Under the pieces are notes generated by a model that saw nothing but the letters and a program-made list of their open reading frames with translations, made no database searches and was not told the DNA's origin. From UBA1715 sp964346725 (GTDB lineage: Bacteria > Bacteroidota > Bacteroidia > Bacteroidales > UBA1715), in the NCBI GenBank assembly GCA_964346725.1, contig CAYFVM010000007.1, positions 10,040-74,039 of the forward strand: a stretch of 64,000 nt of DNA. The letters are read 5' to 3'. Both the position numbers and the translations under genes were made by a program. Positions 17,915-26,805 of this stretch are shown here, piece after piece. The stretch's first letter is position 1; every line of letters begins with the position of its first letter.

Positions 17915-18676
17915 TTAGATTCTCTCAATGTTTTGAGCTAAAATCCAGCCTTCTTTGCCGTTGCCAAGTTTCACTTTGAACCAACCAAAGGCCTCGTTTA
18001 CAATCTTTACTTTGATGCCTCCGTGGATTGTGGCCAAATCGGTGGCAGTAATCATTGGTTCTGTTTTAATACTTGTGGTAGGCTCTATTACTATGGCATA
18101 TTCGTGCGAAGTAAGTTCTGTGTGGCGTGATTGGGCGCATGATACGGATGTTACACCTAGGATAAAACTGCAAATAAGAGTAATGAGGGCAATTCTTCGG
18201 TGAGAAAATTGTTGTGCGAATAAGAAGATGCAAATTGCAACGCAGAATAGGATAGAGAATATGATTCCCAATATTGCCCATGTGTCAACGGCAAACAAGC
18301 GATATAACGATTGGAACAAGCGAGGCAAAAATCCTGGTGCTAAATGCTCAATATTGTCCGGCTGGTTGCTGTATGCAAAATTTAAATTATGTTCTATATC
18401 GCTGTCGTTTGGCTCTAGTAGGGCAGCTTTTTCGTAGTTAAGTATGGCTTTGGCCAAATCGCCGTTTTTGAAGTAGGCATTTCCCAAATTGAAATACAAA
18501 AACGCGGAACTTTCTCCTTTTGTCAAGATGTTTTCATACGTGGTAATTGCTGTTTGGTAATTTTGGTTTTTGTACGCATTTTCTGCTTCCAAAGGTACAT
18601 TGTTTAGTTCTTTAATTTGTGCAAAAATACTGCAATTTGCTAATATAGAGAGAAATATGATTAAAATCCGTTTCAT
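17915..18676 (-). CDS. batE: aerotolerance protein BatE (TPR and SH3-like)
   Basis: This is the last gene of the Bat operon. The 253 aa protein has a signal peptide (residues 1-20), TPR repeats at about 30-105 (AFLYFNLGNAYFKNGDLAKAILNYEKA), two membrane helices at about 130-190, and a C-terminal bacterial SH3 domain ending FKVKLGNGKEGWILAQNIERI. This is the standard BatE order. I chose the ATG at 18676, 1 nt past the batD stop, because it begins the signal peptide; an upstream start at 18697 would overlap batD by 20 nt. It ends 11 bp from the convergent exporter gene. Confidence 0.85.
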   Translation of the reverse strand: MKRILIIFLSILANCSIFAQIKELNNVPLEAENAYKNQNYQTAITTYENILTKGESSAFLYFNLGNAYFKNGDLAKAILNYEKAALLEPNDSDIEHNLNFAYSNQPDNIEHLAPGFLPRLFQSLYRLFAVDTWAILGIIFSILFCVAICIFLFAQQFSHRRIALITLICSFILGVTSVSCAQSRHTELTSHEYAIVIEPTTSIKTEPMITATDLATIHGGIKVKIVNEAFGWFKVKLGNGKEGWILAQNIERI

Positions 18677-18677
18677 G

Positions 18678-20504
18678 TTATTTATTCTTTTGTTCAAAGT
18701 TTTGAATTACTTCGGTTGCTTGATCGTAGAGTTTTTGTTTGCCGTTAGGGTCGGCAGAAGGAGCAAAACGGGCAAATTCGCATTGTTGTAACACTTGAAT
18801 AAGCGAGTCAATTTTTTGCTCATCAATTTGTTTTGCAATGAGTGTTGCCTTGATTTTGTCGGTGGTTAAATTCACTTGATCTATTGAAAATTTGTCGGCA
18901 ACGTAGCCCCAAAGTGCTTTTGCTATTTCGTCATAGAAAAGACTGTCTTGATTTGAGTCAAGATAGGTTTTAGCAGTTTTGAGTCGTTTTTGTGATTCTT
19001 TGTTGGCGCGTTTGTTTTTCATGCGCGAAACGTCGTTATTGAGTTCTATTTGCTTGCGTTTGAAGAAAATAAGGAATATGGTTGCCAACGCAATCAAAAT
19101 GTTCAAAATCCAATACGCAATAGATTTAAAGAAGAAATCATTTGGTTTAGAAATGGCAAGGTCGCCGGTTTTTATGAATTGAATATCGTTGCCAAACTTC
19201 ACATCTTCTTTGTTGGGAGTGGTGTAGTTGGAAACTACAGAGCCTGAACTTGTTCCTTTGGTAACGGTAATCAGAATTTCTTCGGTGCTGATAGTTTTGT
19301 ACGATTTCGTTGCTACATTGAAATATTGCAAAACAACAGAAGGAATTTTAAAATCACCTTCACGGCGTGGCATTATTACGTATTCAAATGTTTTTGAACC
19401 TTTTTCTCCGGTAGCTGTTGTACTAAAGTTTTTGGTGATTTTTGGGTCATATACTTCAAAATCTTGCGGAAATTCAATGTTTGGTTTCGTTATGAGTGAG
19501 AAATTACCTTCGCCTTTTATGGTGATTTTGAGAGAAAACGCTTCGTTAGCCGGTATGGTTGTTACGGTTGTTTTGGCTGACATTGAAAAATCACCAACGG
19601 CACCTGTAAAATCGTTGGTTTTTCCCGCAGGGAATGGTTTTATTGTTATAGTAACTGGTTTACTTTCAATTTGGCGTCGTTCAATTTTTCGTTGTGAAAA
19701 ACCCCACCAACCACCTGACGAATATCCTGCAATAACATCGCAGTTAACTTTGAATGGAGAAATTGTAAGTTTTCCGTCTTTTTGTGGGTAGAGCACTACT
19801 CGCTGGAAAAGAATAGAGTAGTAATGTTGTCCATCAATCGTTTCATCTTTGTACTCAAGTTGTTGTGGTTGTTCAAGAACACGTTTATAGAACCCATTAA
19901 AATCAGGGTAACTATTGTCATTTATGCCAGATATGTCTTTTTGTGTATATAATTTAATGGTAGCCAAGATTGGTTCGCCAATGTATGCGGTGGTTTTGTT
20001 TACAAAAATACGAGCAAACATATCGTCGCTTGCCGAAGTTGCTTTTTGTTCTTGTGGAGCCTGGCTTTGTTGATAGTTTTGAGATGATTGTTGTTGATTT
20101 TGTTGAGCACTTGCGGTAGTTTTGTCTACAACTTCAAGTGTCATTGATTTGCTGCGATACGTTTTCCCATCGATTTTTACACTTGCTATAGGAATGGGGA
20201 ACGTACCTTTTTGGGTTGCACGGAATTGACGAGTCTCGCTGTATGTCTGCGATTGTGTCATTTTTCCGTTAACAATGCTGATGCTATTGCTTGTTCCTGT
20301 TTGTGGACGTCCCGATGCTTGAATTTCGTTGCAAGTTTCAACACTAAACATATTTCCCGGATCGGTATTGATAGTGTAGCGAACATGAAAAAGTGCGCCT
20401 TCTTCTACAACTCTTGGTGCACTCACCGAGATGTTAATGTCTTGCGCCTGTATGTGAAGAATTGCCGCTAAGCTCAGTACTATGAGAGAAAGGAATTGTT
20501 TCAT
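18678..20504 (-). CDS. batD: aerotolerance protein BatD
   Basis: The 608 aa protein has a Sec signal peptide (residues 1-20, ending IQAQD), a long periplasmic beta-rich BatD region with DDMFARIFVNKTTAYIGEPI in the middle, one membrane helix near residue 465, and a cytoplasmic tail of about 120 residues. The BatD family is part of the Bat complex, which was linked to oxygen tolerance in Bacteroides fragilis; the molecular role is not settled. A Gln/Ser-rich linker lies at about residues 134-155. It follows the second batC-like gene by 4 nt. Confidence 0.88.
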   Translation of the reverse strand: MKQFLSLIVLSLAAILHIQAQDINISVSAPRVVEEGALFHVRYTINTDPGNMFSVETCNEIQASGRPQTGTSNSISIVNGKMTQSQTYSETRQFRATQKGTFPIPIASVKIDGKTYRSKSMTLEVVDKTTASAQQNQQQSSQNYQQSQAPQEQKATSASDDMFARIFVNKTTAYIGEPILATIKLYTQKDISGINDNSYPDFNGFYKRVLEQPQQLEYKDETIDGQHYYSILFQRVVLYPQKDGKLTISPFKVNCDVIAGYSSGGWWGFSQRKIERRQIESKPVTITIKPFPAGKTNDFTGAVGDFSMSAKTTVTTIPANEAFSLKITIKGEGNFSLITKPNIEFPQDFEVYDPKITKNFSTTATGEKGSKTFEYVIMPRREGDFKIPSVVLQYFNVATKSYKTISTEEILITVTKGTSSGSVVSNYTTPNKEDVKFGNDIQFIKTGDLAISKPNDFFFKSIAYWILNILIALATIFLIFFKRKQIELNNDVSRMKNKRANKESQKRLKTAKTYLDSNQDSLFYDEIAKALWGYVADKFSIDQVNLTTDKIKATLIAKQIDEQKIDSLIQVLQQCEFARFAPSADPNGKQKLYDQATEVIQNFEQKNK

Positions 20505-20508
20505 GTGA

Positions 20509-21063
20509 TTACCAATTTTTTTCTATTCTGTTTTGGTTTTGTTTGTTTTGCCGTTGTAGCTTAAGGCGTTGTTGAATGGCTTTATCGTCATTGTCTATCG
20601 CATCAAGTAGCATTTCGGCTTGTATTTCCGAGATTTGTCCTTTTTTGTCTTTCGGTTGGTTTTGCTGTTCTTTGTTTTCGTCTTTTCCTTGATTTTCAGC
20701 ACTTTGTTGTTCCTGCTGTTGATTTTGCTGTTTGTTATCCTGACCGTTTTGTTGTTGATCTTGCTTTTGGTCTTGTCCCGATTGATTTTTTTCCTGTTTG
20801 TCGTCGTTGCCTTGGTCGTTACTATTTTGTTGATTTTGCTGATTTTTCTTGTCGTCTTTCTCAATCAATCGTTTGAGTTGCGCGAGCGCAGAATCTGATT
20901 CAAATAATTCACAACCGCGGGAAACGGTGTATAATGCTGCTTCCTCTTGTTTTTCTGCATAGAGTTTGGAAGAGACATTAAAATATTCTTGTGCGGTTTT
21001 TTGTCCGAAAGAAGGGAGGCAAAAACCGATACAGAGCAGTACTATGGAAAATATCTGTTTCAT
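20509..21063 (-). CDS. BatC-like protein with Q/N-rich region and BatC C-terminal motif
   Basis: The 184 aa protein has its own signal peptide (residues 1-20, ending PSFGQ), one short helical repeat unit (about 22-70), then about 70 residues made almost entirely of Gln, Asn, Asp and Lys, and a C-terminal helical segment QAEMLLDAIDNDDKAIQQRL. That C-terminal segment is what normally ends BatC, where TPRs, a low-complexity linker and this motif occur in one chain. Here the TPR part is in the preceding gene, which overlaps it by one base (TAATG). The function is unknown beyond membership of the Bat operon. The alternative is a recent duplication of batC with loss of complementary parts. Confidence 0.72.
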   Translation of the reverse strand: MKQIFSIVLLCIGFCLPSFGQKTAQEYFNVSSKLYAEKQEEAALYTVSRGCELFESDSALAQLKRLIEKDDKKNQQNQQNSNDQGNDDKQEKNQSGQDQKQDQQQNGQDNKQQNQQQEQQSAENQGKDENKEQQNQPKDKKGQISEIQAEMLLDAIDNDDKAIQQRLKLQRQNKQNQNRIEKNW

Positions 21064-21734
21064 TATTTGTTGTCTTCTATAATTTTCAAAATACCGGAAA
21101 GTTTTTGCATATATTCGTTATAGAGCGCCACCGTTTTATCTTTTGCAGCAGCTTCTTGCATGGTTGTTAGCGCTTCTTGGAACTTGTATTGGTCAACGAG
21201 TGCCAAAGACTTTTTGTAGCACTCTTCGGCAAATTTTGACGGTTGAGGCTGTTTCTTATCTTGATTGTCTTTCTTAGAATCTTCTTGTTCTTTTTCTTCT
21301 TGCTTTAATTTTTCCTGTGCGTACGCCAAATTATAGCGAGTGTCTTCATCTTTGGAATTCAGCAGAAGTGCTTGTTTGTACCAGTTTATAGCATCCTTGT
21401 ACTTTTTTTCTCGACACGCAATATTGCCAAAATTGTGGAAAATTGCAGCTTTCTGTGCTTTATCTGTCGTGAGAGCCAAGGCTTTTTTATAGGCTTCGGT
21501 AGAGAGAATGTTTTTGTTGAGTTCGTAAAGAGCGTTTCCAAAATTGTACCACGCATCAAACGACACAGTGTCGAGCATGCAGGCGTGTTTGTATTGCACT
21601 GCGGCTTTTTGAAATTCTTTTTTCGTGTAGAATTCGTTTCCTTTTTCTATGGTTGGGCGTGCATCATTTTGTGCGTAGCCTGCAAAGCCACACAAACAAC
21701 AATACCCGATTACTATAGAGCGTAATAGTTTCAT
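21063..21734 (-). CDS. batC: BatC-like TPR protein
   Basis: The 223 aa protein has a signal peptide (residues 1-21, ending AGYAQ) followed by three to four TPRs between about 26 and 135 (KGNEFYTKKEFQKAAVQY, AWYNFGNALYELNKN, IFHNFGNIACREKKYKDAI). A Lys/Glu/Gln-rich linker at about 137-160 and a further helical pair follow. It occupies the batC position after batB and overlaps batB by 4 nt. It lacks the long Q/N linker and terminal motif of typical BatC, which are found in the next gene. TPRs suggest a protein-protein contact role in the periplasm. Confidence 0.78.
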   Translation of the reverse strand: MKLLRSIVIGYCCLCGFAGYAQNDARPTIEKGNEFYTKKEFQKAAVQYKHACMLDTVSFDAWYNFGNALYELNKNILSTEAYKKALALTTDKAQKAAIFHNFGNIACREKKYKDAINWYKQALLLNSKDEDTRYNLAYAQEKLKQEEKEQEDSKKDNQDKKQPQPSKFAEECYKKSLALVDQYKFQEALTTMQEAAAKDKTVALYNEYMQKLSGILKIIEDNK

Positions 21735-22777
21735 TTCTTTTTCCCTAATGAAATTGTATAAATATCAATATTCTTCAGCCATTTGTTTTTTCGTTCAAGA
21801 ATGAAAAAATCTATACAGAGGCAAATGATTCCTAAAATCAAGAACAACTGAAAACGTTCATTATATACGTTGAAGTTCATTGATTCAAACTCCGATTTTC
21901 CCATGTTGTCCAACGCATTGAGTATAGGACCAAAATCTTCACGAGAGTAGACGCCACCGCCGGCTTCGGCAATTTCCTGCAACATTTGTTCGTTGAGTTT
22001 TGTGGTAACCGGTTGTCCGCTTCGGTCAATCATGAAATTCGATTGTCCGTATGAATTTCTCAGAGGAATAGGAACACCGGATGTTGTTCCCATACCAACG
22101 GTATTCACGATTATGCCTTTTTCTTTCGCTAATTTTGCTTCGCCAATTGCATCGTCTTCGTGATTTTCGCCATCGCTAATAATGATGATGGTTTTGGCAA
22201 CTTTATCATTTCCCGAAAACGAACGAACGCATTTCGAAATTGCTGCGCCAATTGCAGTTCCTTGCTTGCTTACGCTGTTGGTGTTGATTGTCTGCAAAAA
22301 CAATTTAGATGCGCCAACATCGGTCGTCATGGGGAGTTGTATATACGCATCGCCGGCAAATGTGATGATGCTTATTTTGTTCTGCTCCAAACGATTGATA
22401 ATTCGTTGAATTGAAAATTTTGCTTTCTCTATACGATTTGGTTTGATGTCCTCTGCCAACATACTATTGGAAACATCGAGCGCAATGGCAATTTCAACGC
22501 CTTTTTTCTTCACGTTTTGCGTCTTCACTCCATATTGTGGCTGTGCCCATGCAATGATAAAAAATACCATAGCGCACATCCAAAGTATGAATTTAAGATT
22601 CTTTCGAAATGGCGAATAATCGGGGAGAAGAATCGGCAATAAATTAGGGTCGGCCAACTGCTTGAGTTTGCGTGCGATGATGAATTTGTAAAGAACAAAA
22701 ATGGCAATGCAAATTCCTACACCGATAAGGGCGTATAAATGGTCCGGATATGCAAATCTGAAATTATTTTCGTTCAT
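21731..22777 (-). CDS. batB: aerotolerance protein BatB (VWA domain)
   Basis: The 348 aa protein has membrane helices at about 13-33, 62-79 and 311-329 and a von Willebrand factor A domain between them. The metal-ion adhesion site motif DxSxS is present as Asp101, Ser103 and Ser105 (ALDVSNSML), with the later ISDGENHEDDA segment. This is the BatB architecture. It starts 2 nt after batA, and its 3' end overlaps the TPR gene by 4 nt. It probably pairs with BatA at the inner membrane. Confidence 0.9.
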   Translation of the reverse strand: MNENNFRFAYPDHLYALIGVGICIAIFVLYKFIIARKLKQLADPNLLPILLPDYSPFRKNLKFILWMCAMVFFIIAWAQPQYGVKTQNVKKKGVEIAIALDVSNSMLAEDIKPNRIEKAKFSIQRIINRLEQNKISIITFAGDAYIQLPMTTDVGASKLFLQTINTNSVSKQGTAIGAAISKCVRSFSGNDKVAKTIIIISDGENHEDDAIGEAKLAKEKGIIVNTVGMGTTSGVPIPLRNSYGQSNFMIDRSGQPVTTKLNEQMLQEIAEAGGGVYSREDFGPILNALDNMGKSEFESMNFNVYNERFQLFLILGIICLCIDFFILERKNKWLKNIDIYTISLGKKK

Positions 22778-22779
22778 CG

Positions 22780-23781
22780 TTAAGGGAATCTTTTACAAAT
22801 TGTTTGTGATAGTAAGAACTCAATACCAAAGAGCAATAAAGCCAACAAAACGAATGGTGCGAATTCCTCTTTTTTCTGTGTGAATTTATACTCTTCGATT
22901 TTTGTTTTTTCAAGCGAATCAATTGTCTTATAGATTTTTGCGAGTTCGTTTTTACTTGTTGCTCTAAAATACAAACCATCGGTCATTTTTGCAATTTTTA
23001 CCAATGCAGATTCGTCAAAACTGTTTTGAACCATCTGCGTTCCGTAAGGCGTTGGATAGGGGACGTCACCATTTCTTCCTACGCCAATCGTATAGACGCG
23101 AATGCCATATTTTGCGGCTAATTCGGCAGCGGTTGTCGGTTCTATATCTCCGCTGTTATTGTCGCCATCGGTCAAAAGTACAATCACTTTGCTTATGGCT
23201 TTGCTTTCGCGCAAACGATTAACGGCGAGTGCGAGTCCCATTCCTATAGCAGTTCCGTCGGTAAGCATTCCACATTCCAAATCGTCAAGCATGTTGAGCA
23301 AGGTAACGTGGTCGGTTGTGAGCGGACATTGCGTAAAGCATTCCGATGCAAACACAACCAATCCCATGCGGTCGTACGGGCGATTGTTGATGAAACTTGC
23401 CGCAACGTCTTTTGCTGCTTCTATTCGGTTTGGCTTCAAATCCATGGCCAACATACTGGTTGAAACGTCCATAGACATAACAATGTCAACGCCATAGGTG
23501 GTAGAATCGGAGTAGGAGTCAACCGAAACCGGGCGACAGAGGGCAAGAATGATGAATGCCAACGCAATCAGTTTGAGGACAAACGGCAGATGAATGAGAA
23601 ACTCCATTTTTGAAGGCGGAATTTGCTCAAAGTCTTGCATTGAAGCCGTTTTTATGTGAACAAAAAGATTGGTGTGCTTGCAAATATACCAAGCAATAAT
23701 AGGCACAAAAAGGAGAAACAACCAGAAATATTCCGGATTCTCGTAGGTGAAATATTGTATGTTAGACAATGCTTCTTTCAT
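22780..23781 (-). CDS. batA: aerotolerance protein BatA (VWA domain)
   Basis: The 333 aa protein has the same plan as BatB: two N-terminal helices (about 18-34 and 64-82), a VWA domain with an intact DxSxS at Asp105, Ser107 and Ser109 (SMDVSTSML) plus LTDGDNNSGDI, and a C-terminal helix near 305-325. It precedes batB by 2 nt and overlaps the upstream membrane-protein gene by 4 nt. The two VWA proteins are related paralogues and probably form a hetero-oligomer. Confidence 0.9.
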   Translation of the reverse strand: MKEALSNIQYFTYENPEYFWLFLLFVPIIAWYICKHTNLFVHIKTASMQDFEQIPPSKMEFLIHLPFVLKLIALAFIILALCRPVSVDSYSDSTTYGVDIVMSMDVSTSMLAMDLKPNRIEAAKDVAASFINNRPYDRMGLVVFASECFTQCPLTTDHVTLLNMLDDLECGMLTDGTAIGMGLALAVNRLRESKAISKVIVLLTDGDNNSGDIEPTTAAELAAKYGIRVYTIGVGRNGDVPYPTPYGTQMVQNSFDESALVKIAKMTDGLYFRATSKNELAKIYKTIDSLEKTKIEEYKFTQKKEEFAPFVLLALLLFGIEFLLSQTICKRFP

Positions 23782-24737
23782 TTTTGTTCAGATGTTTCCG
23801 TTTCTATTTGTTGTATTAAATATTTTGTCTCGTTGATACAGAATATGGCAAGTCCATAGTGCAAATTGCCTGTTTCAATAGTCGGTTTGTGTTTTGCAAA
23901 CTTCACAAAATCAGCCTCTTGTAATATTATTTTTAGATTCTGAATTGCAGAAAACGGCAGTTTGCCGGTTGTGATAACCTCGTTGATGAGTTCGTCAGAG
24001 GTTTTCTCAAAGGTATCAATACCAAGCACGTCGCCAAAATATTCACGAAGAATGTCGGTAAGGTCGGTGTAGAAAGACTTGAATTCATCTTTTTCGCAGA
24101 GATTCATTGATTTTAATGTTTCCAAATCGCGAAGTGCTTTTACATCGGCTTTCTCTTTGTGTTTTGCTTTTGCGCCCGATTTTTTCGGTTTTCTATGTTT
24201 TCTAAAGTACCAAATGCCAAACACGATGGCTGCCAAAAGCACCACAATGCCCAAGATTGTGAGTATCAATGGAAGATGATCTTTCCAAGTATATAGTGGC
24301 TGGCGAATTGGTTTTATCGGTTTAATAGTATCGGTAGAGTCGAGCGCAACGGTTTGCACTGAGAGTTGCAAAGGTTTTGACCAAATCGAATCGTTTTCAG
24401 AAACAAACGGACCAATTTCAAACGAATATTCTCCTGCGTCAAAGCACGTAATGGGAATTGTGGCAGAGATTTTTCGAAAATCTTTCTTGTCGGTTTTTAC
24501 CGTATCAAACGTACAGGTATCAACAATAAGAATATTGTGCGAAATTGCTTTGACAAGTTGGGGAAATGCAACCGTTTGTTTTTCGGGAAATTCAACCGAA
24601 ACAACTACGTGTTGTTGTTCGCCAATGCGCATTGTGTCAGCCTCAAGAGAGGCTTCAATTGTGGGCTGTTCGTTCGCAAACGCAAGTGTTGCAGAACAGA
24701 GGCAAGCAATACAGAGTATGTATAGATTCTTTATCAT
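23778..24737 (-). CDS. Bat-operon membrane protein of unknown function
   Basis: The 319 aa product has a signal peptide (residues 1-21, ending AFANE), a periplasmic beta-rich domain to about 150, one membrane helix at about 156-176 followed by a strongly basic stretch (FRKHRKPKKSGAKAKHKEK), and a cytoplasmic helical domain with FYTDLTDILREYFGDVLGIDTFEKTSDEL. It occupies the position between DUF58 and batA, where Bacteroidales usually encode such a protein. Its layout, a periplasmic domain, one helix and a cytosolic tail, resembles a short BatD. It overlaps both neighbours by 4 nt. I do not know a specific function. Confidence 0.78.
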   Translation of the reverse strand: MIKNLYILCIACLCSATLAFANEQPTIEASLEADTMRIGEQQHVVVSVEFPEKQTVAFPQLVKAISHNILIVDTCTFDTVKTDKKDFRKISATIPITCFDAGEYSFEIGPFVSENDSIWSKPLQLSVQTVALDSTDTIKPIKPIRQPLYTWKDHLPLILTILGIVVLLAAIVFGIWYFRKHRKPKKSGAKAKHKEKADVKALRDLETLKSMNLCEKDEFKSFYTDLTDILREYFGDVLGIDTFEKTSDELINEVITTGKLPFSAIQNLKIILQEADFVKFAKHKPTIETGNLHYGLAIFCINETKYLIQQIETETSEQK

Positions 24738-25603
24738 GAGCGTTTTTTGAATAAAGTCATAAGCGGTTTTACATAATCTTCATCACAAGGAATTGCAACG
24801 TGGTCAACGCCCGATTTTGTAAACGCATCGTCAAGTTCTTTCATTCTTCTATTGTAATTGGCAGCAAAGGCTTCGCGCGTTGCTTTACTTCCGGCATCAA
24901 TCCATTTTTCTTGGTTGGTTTCGGTATCGGAAATGCGAATTAAGCCAATGTTTGGCAACGAAGCTTCCAATTTGTCATATACGCGAATTGCAACCACGTC
25001 GTGTCTGTGCTTGGCAATAGAGAGCGCATCTTTCAAATTGTGTTTGTCGTTGAAGTCGGAGAGAAGAAATGCCGTGCAATGGCGTTTAATCATATTGGTG
25101 AAATATTCGAGCGCAGCAGGAATATCCGTTCCTTTACTTTCCGGTTCAAATTCTAGTAGTTCGCGAATGATATACAGAATGTGTTTTCTTCCTTTTTGGG
25201 GGAGAATCAGTTTCTCAATTTTATCGGAGAAAATGAGCATTCCAATTTTATCATTGTTTTGAATAGCCGAAAACGAAAGCGTCGCCGCTATTTCTGTCAC
25301 CATTTCACGTTTGAGACGAACGCGTGAGCCCAAATCTTGCGAACCGCTCAGATCTACAAGTAGCATGACGGTGAGTTCGCGTTCTTCTTCAAAAATTTTA
25401 ACGTATGGTTTGTTCAGTTTTGCCGTTACGTTCCAGTCTATGTTTCGAATTGCGTCGCCGTATTGATATTCACGAACTTCGCTAAACGCCATACCTTGGC
25501 CTTTAAACGAACTGTGGTATTCTCCTGCAAATATATTGCGCGAGAGCCCTCTCGTTTTTATCTCAATCTTTCGAACCTTCTTTAGTAACTCGCTTGTTTC
25601 CAT
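24734..25603 (-). CDS. DUF58 domain protein (Bat operon)
   Basis: The 289 aa soluble protein has the DUF58 signature EYQYGDAIRNIDWNVTAK near residue 45-62 and a VWA-like segment MLLVDLSGSQDLGS. DUF58 proteins are regularly encoded next to MoxR ATPases and are thought to be their partners or substrates. It has no signal peptide or membrane helix, unlike many DUF58 proteins. The gene starts 33 nt after moxR and overlaps the next gene by 4 nt. Confidence 0.9.
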   Translation of the reverse strand: METSELLKKVRKIEIKTRGLSRNIFAGEYHSSFKGQGMAFSEVREYQYGDAIRNIDWNVTAKLNKPYVKIFEEERELTVMLLVDLSGSQDLGSRVRLKREMVTEIAATLSFSAIQNNDKIGMLIFSDKIEKLILPQKGRKHILYIIRELLEFEPESKGTDIPAALEYFTNMIKRHCTAFLLSDFNDKHNLKDALSIAKHRHDVVAIRVYDKLEASLPNIGLIRISDTETNQEKWIDAGSKATREAFAANYNRRMKELDDAFTKSGVDHVAIPCDEDYVKPLMTLFKKRS

Positions 25604-25636
25604 TGTGTTATAACAACGATTTTGTGCGTTTCCTTA

Positions 25637-26656
25637 TTACGGAACGTCTACAGCATTTACAATTTTCGTGATAATTTCTTCGGTAGAAATGTTTTCAGCC
25701 TCGGCTTCGTACGTCAAACCAATGCGGTGGCGTAGAACGGAGTGGCAAACTGCACGAATGTCTTCTGGAATTACATATCCACGACGTTTGATGAACGCGT
25801 ATGCTTTTGCTGCTTTTGCCAAACAAATTCCGGCACGTGGAGAGCACCCGAAGTTAATAAGCGGTTGCAATTCTTTGAGTTTGTATTGGTCTGGGTAACG
25901 AGTTGCAAATACAATATCTACAATGTATTTCTCAATTTTCTCATCCATATACACCTCTGACACAATTTTGCGTGCTTTTATGATTGCTTCGGTAGATACA
26001 ACTTTGTTTGGCTCCGGATATATTTTGAGAAGATTTTGATGAATAATCTGTTGCTCCTCGTTTTTCTGCGGATAGCCAACAACTATTTTCAACATAAAAC
26101 GGTCAACCTGCGCTTCGGGAAGCGGGTAGGTTCCTTCTTGTTCAATTGGGTTTTGCGTAGCCATTACCAAAAACGGTTCGGCAAGCGGGTAGGTATTAGC
26201 ACCAATAGTAACTTGTTTTTCCTGCATGGCTTCGAGCAGCGCACTTTGTACTTTTGACGGTGCACGGTTGATTTCGTCAGCCAAAATGAAGTTGGCGAAA
26301 ATTGGTCCTTTTTTAACGACAAATTCTTCGTTTTTCTGACTATAAATCATAGTACCGAGCAAATCGGCAGGGAGCAAGTCGGGAGTGAATTGGATGCGAC
26401 TAAACGAAGCTGCAATGGTTTTTGCCAAAGTGTTGATAGCTAACGTTTTTGCTAGTCCCGGAACACCTTCAAGAAGAATGTTGCCATTAGAAAGCAAGCC
26501 AATCAAAAGGCCTTCGGTTAATTCTTTTTGTCCTACGATTACTTTGTGCATTTCGTTGGTAATCAAGTCAACAAACGCACTTTCTTGTTGAATACGATTG
26601 TTAAGTTCCATTATGTCAACATGGGAACTGCTGTTTTTTATAATATCATCTTCCAT
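25637..26656 (-). CDS. moxR: MoxR-family AAA+ ATPase
   Basis: The 339 aa protein is an AAA+ ATPase of the MoxR family, likely a chaperone for the Bat complex. Walker A is GVPGLAKT at residues 64-71, Walker B is FILADEINRA, sensor 1 is VMATQNPIEQEG, and the MoxR PLPEAQVDRFML segment follows. I chose the ATG at 26656; the frame continues only to a TTG at 26662. It is the first gene of the nine-gene Bat operon. No clear TAnnTTTG was found; a one-mismatch match (TAATTTCG on the coding strand) lies at 26692-26699. Confidence 0.93.
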   Translation of the reverse strand: MEDDIIKNSSSHVDIMELNNRIQQESAFVDLITNEMHKVIVGQKELTEGLLIGLLSNGNILLEGVPGLAKTLAINTLAKTIAASFSRIQFTPDLLPADLLGTMIYSQKNEEFVVKKGPIFANFILADEINRAPSKVQSALLEAMQEKQVTIGANTYPLAEPFLVMATQNPIEQEGTYPLPEAQVDRFMLKIVVGYPQKNEEQQIIHQNLLKIYPEPNKVVSTEAIIKARKIVSEVYMDEKIEKYIVDIVFATRYPDQYKLKELQPLINFGCSPRAGICLAKAAKAYAFIKRRGYVIPEDIRAVCHSVLRHRIGLTYEAEAENISTEEIITKIVNAVDVP

Positions 26657-26774
26657 ACACAATATAAAATTTATTCTTTTTAAACTTTGACCGAAATTAT
26701 AAAATCACGTTGAAAGAAGAACTATATTTTTAAAAAAAATATTGTGTTGTTTATAAGTTTTATCCTTTTTTATG

Positions 26775-26782
26775 TAATTTTG
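26775..26782 (+). promoter_or_regulatory. -7 element upstream of nusB
   Basis: TAATTTTG matches TAnnTTTG and lies 23 nt before the ATG at 26806. A TTG at 26747-26749 is 25 nt upstream, somewhat far for the -33 element, so confidence is moderate. Confidence 0.45.
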
Positions 26783-26805
26783 TACTGTTTAATGGTCATT
26801 GAATT

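Noticed and set aside
20640..20860. CRISPR or simple DNA repeat in the CAA/TTG-rich stretch
   Set aside because: The repeats are irregular and follow from the Gln/Asn codons of the second BatC-like gene; no spacers or palindromic repeats are present.
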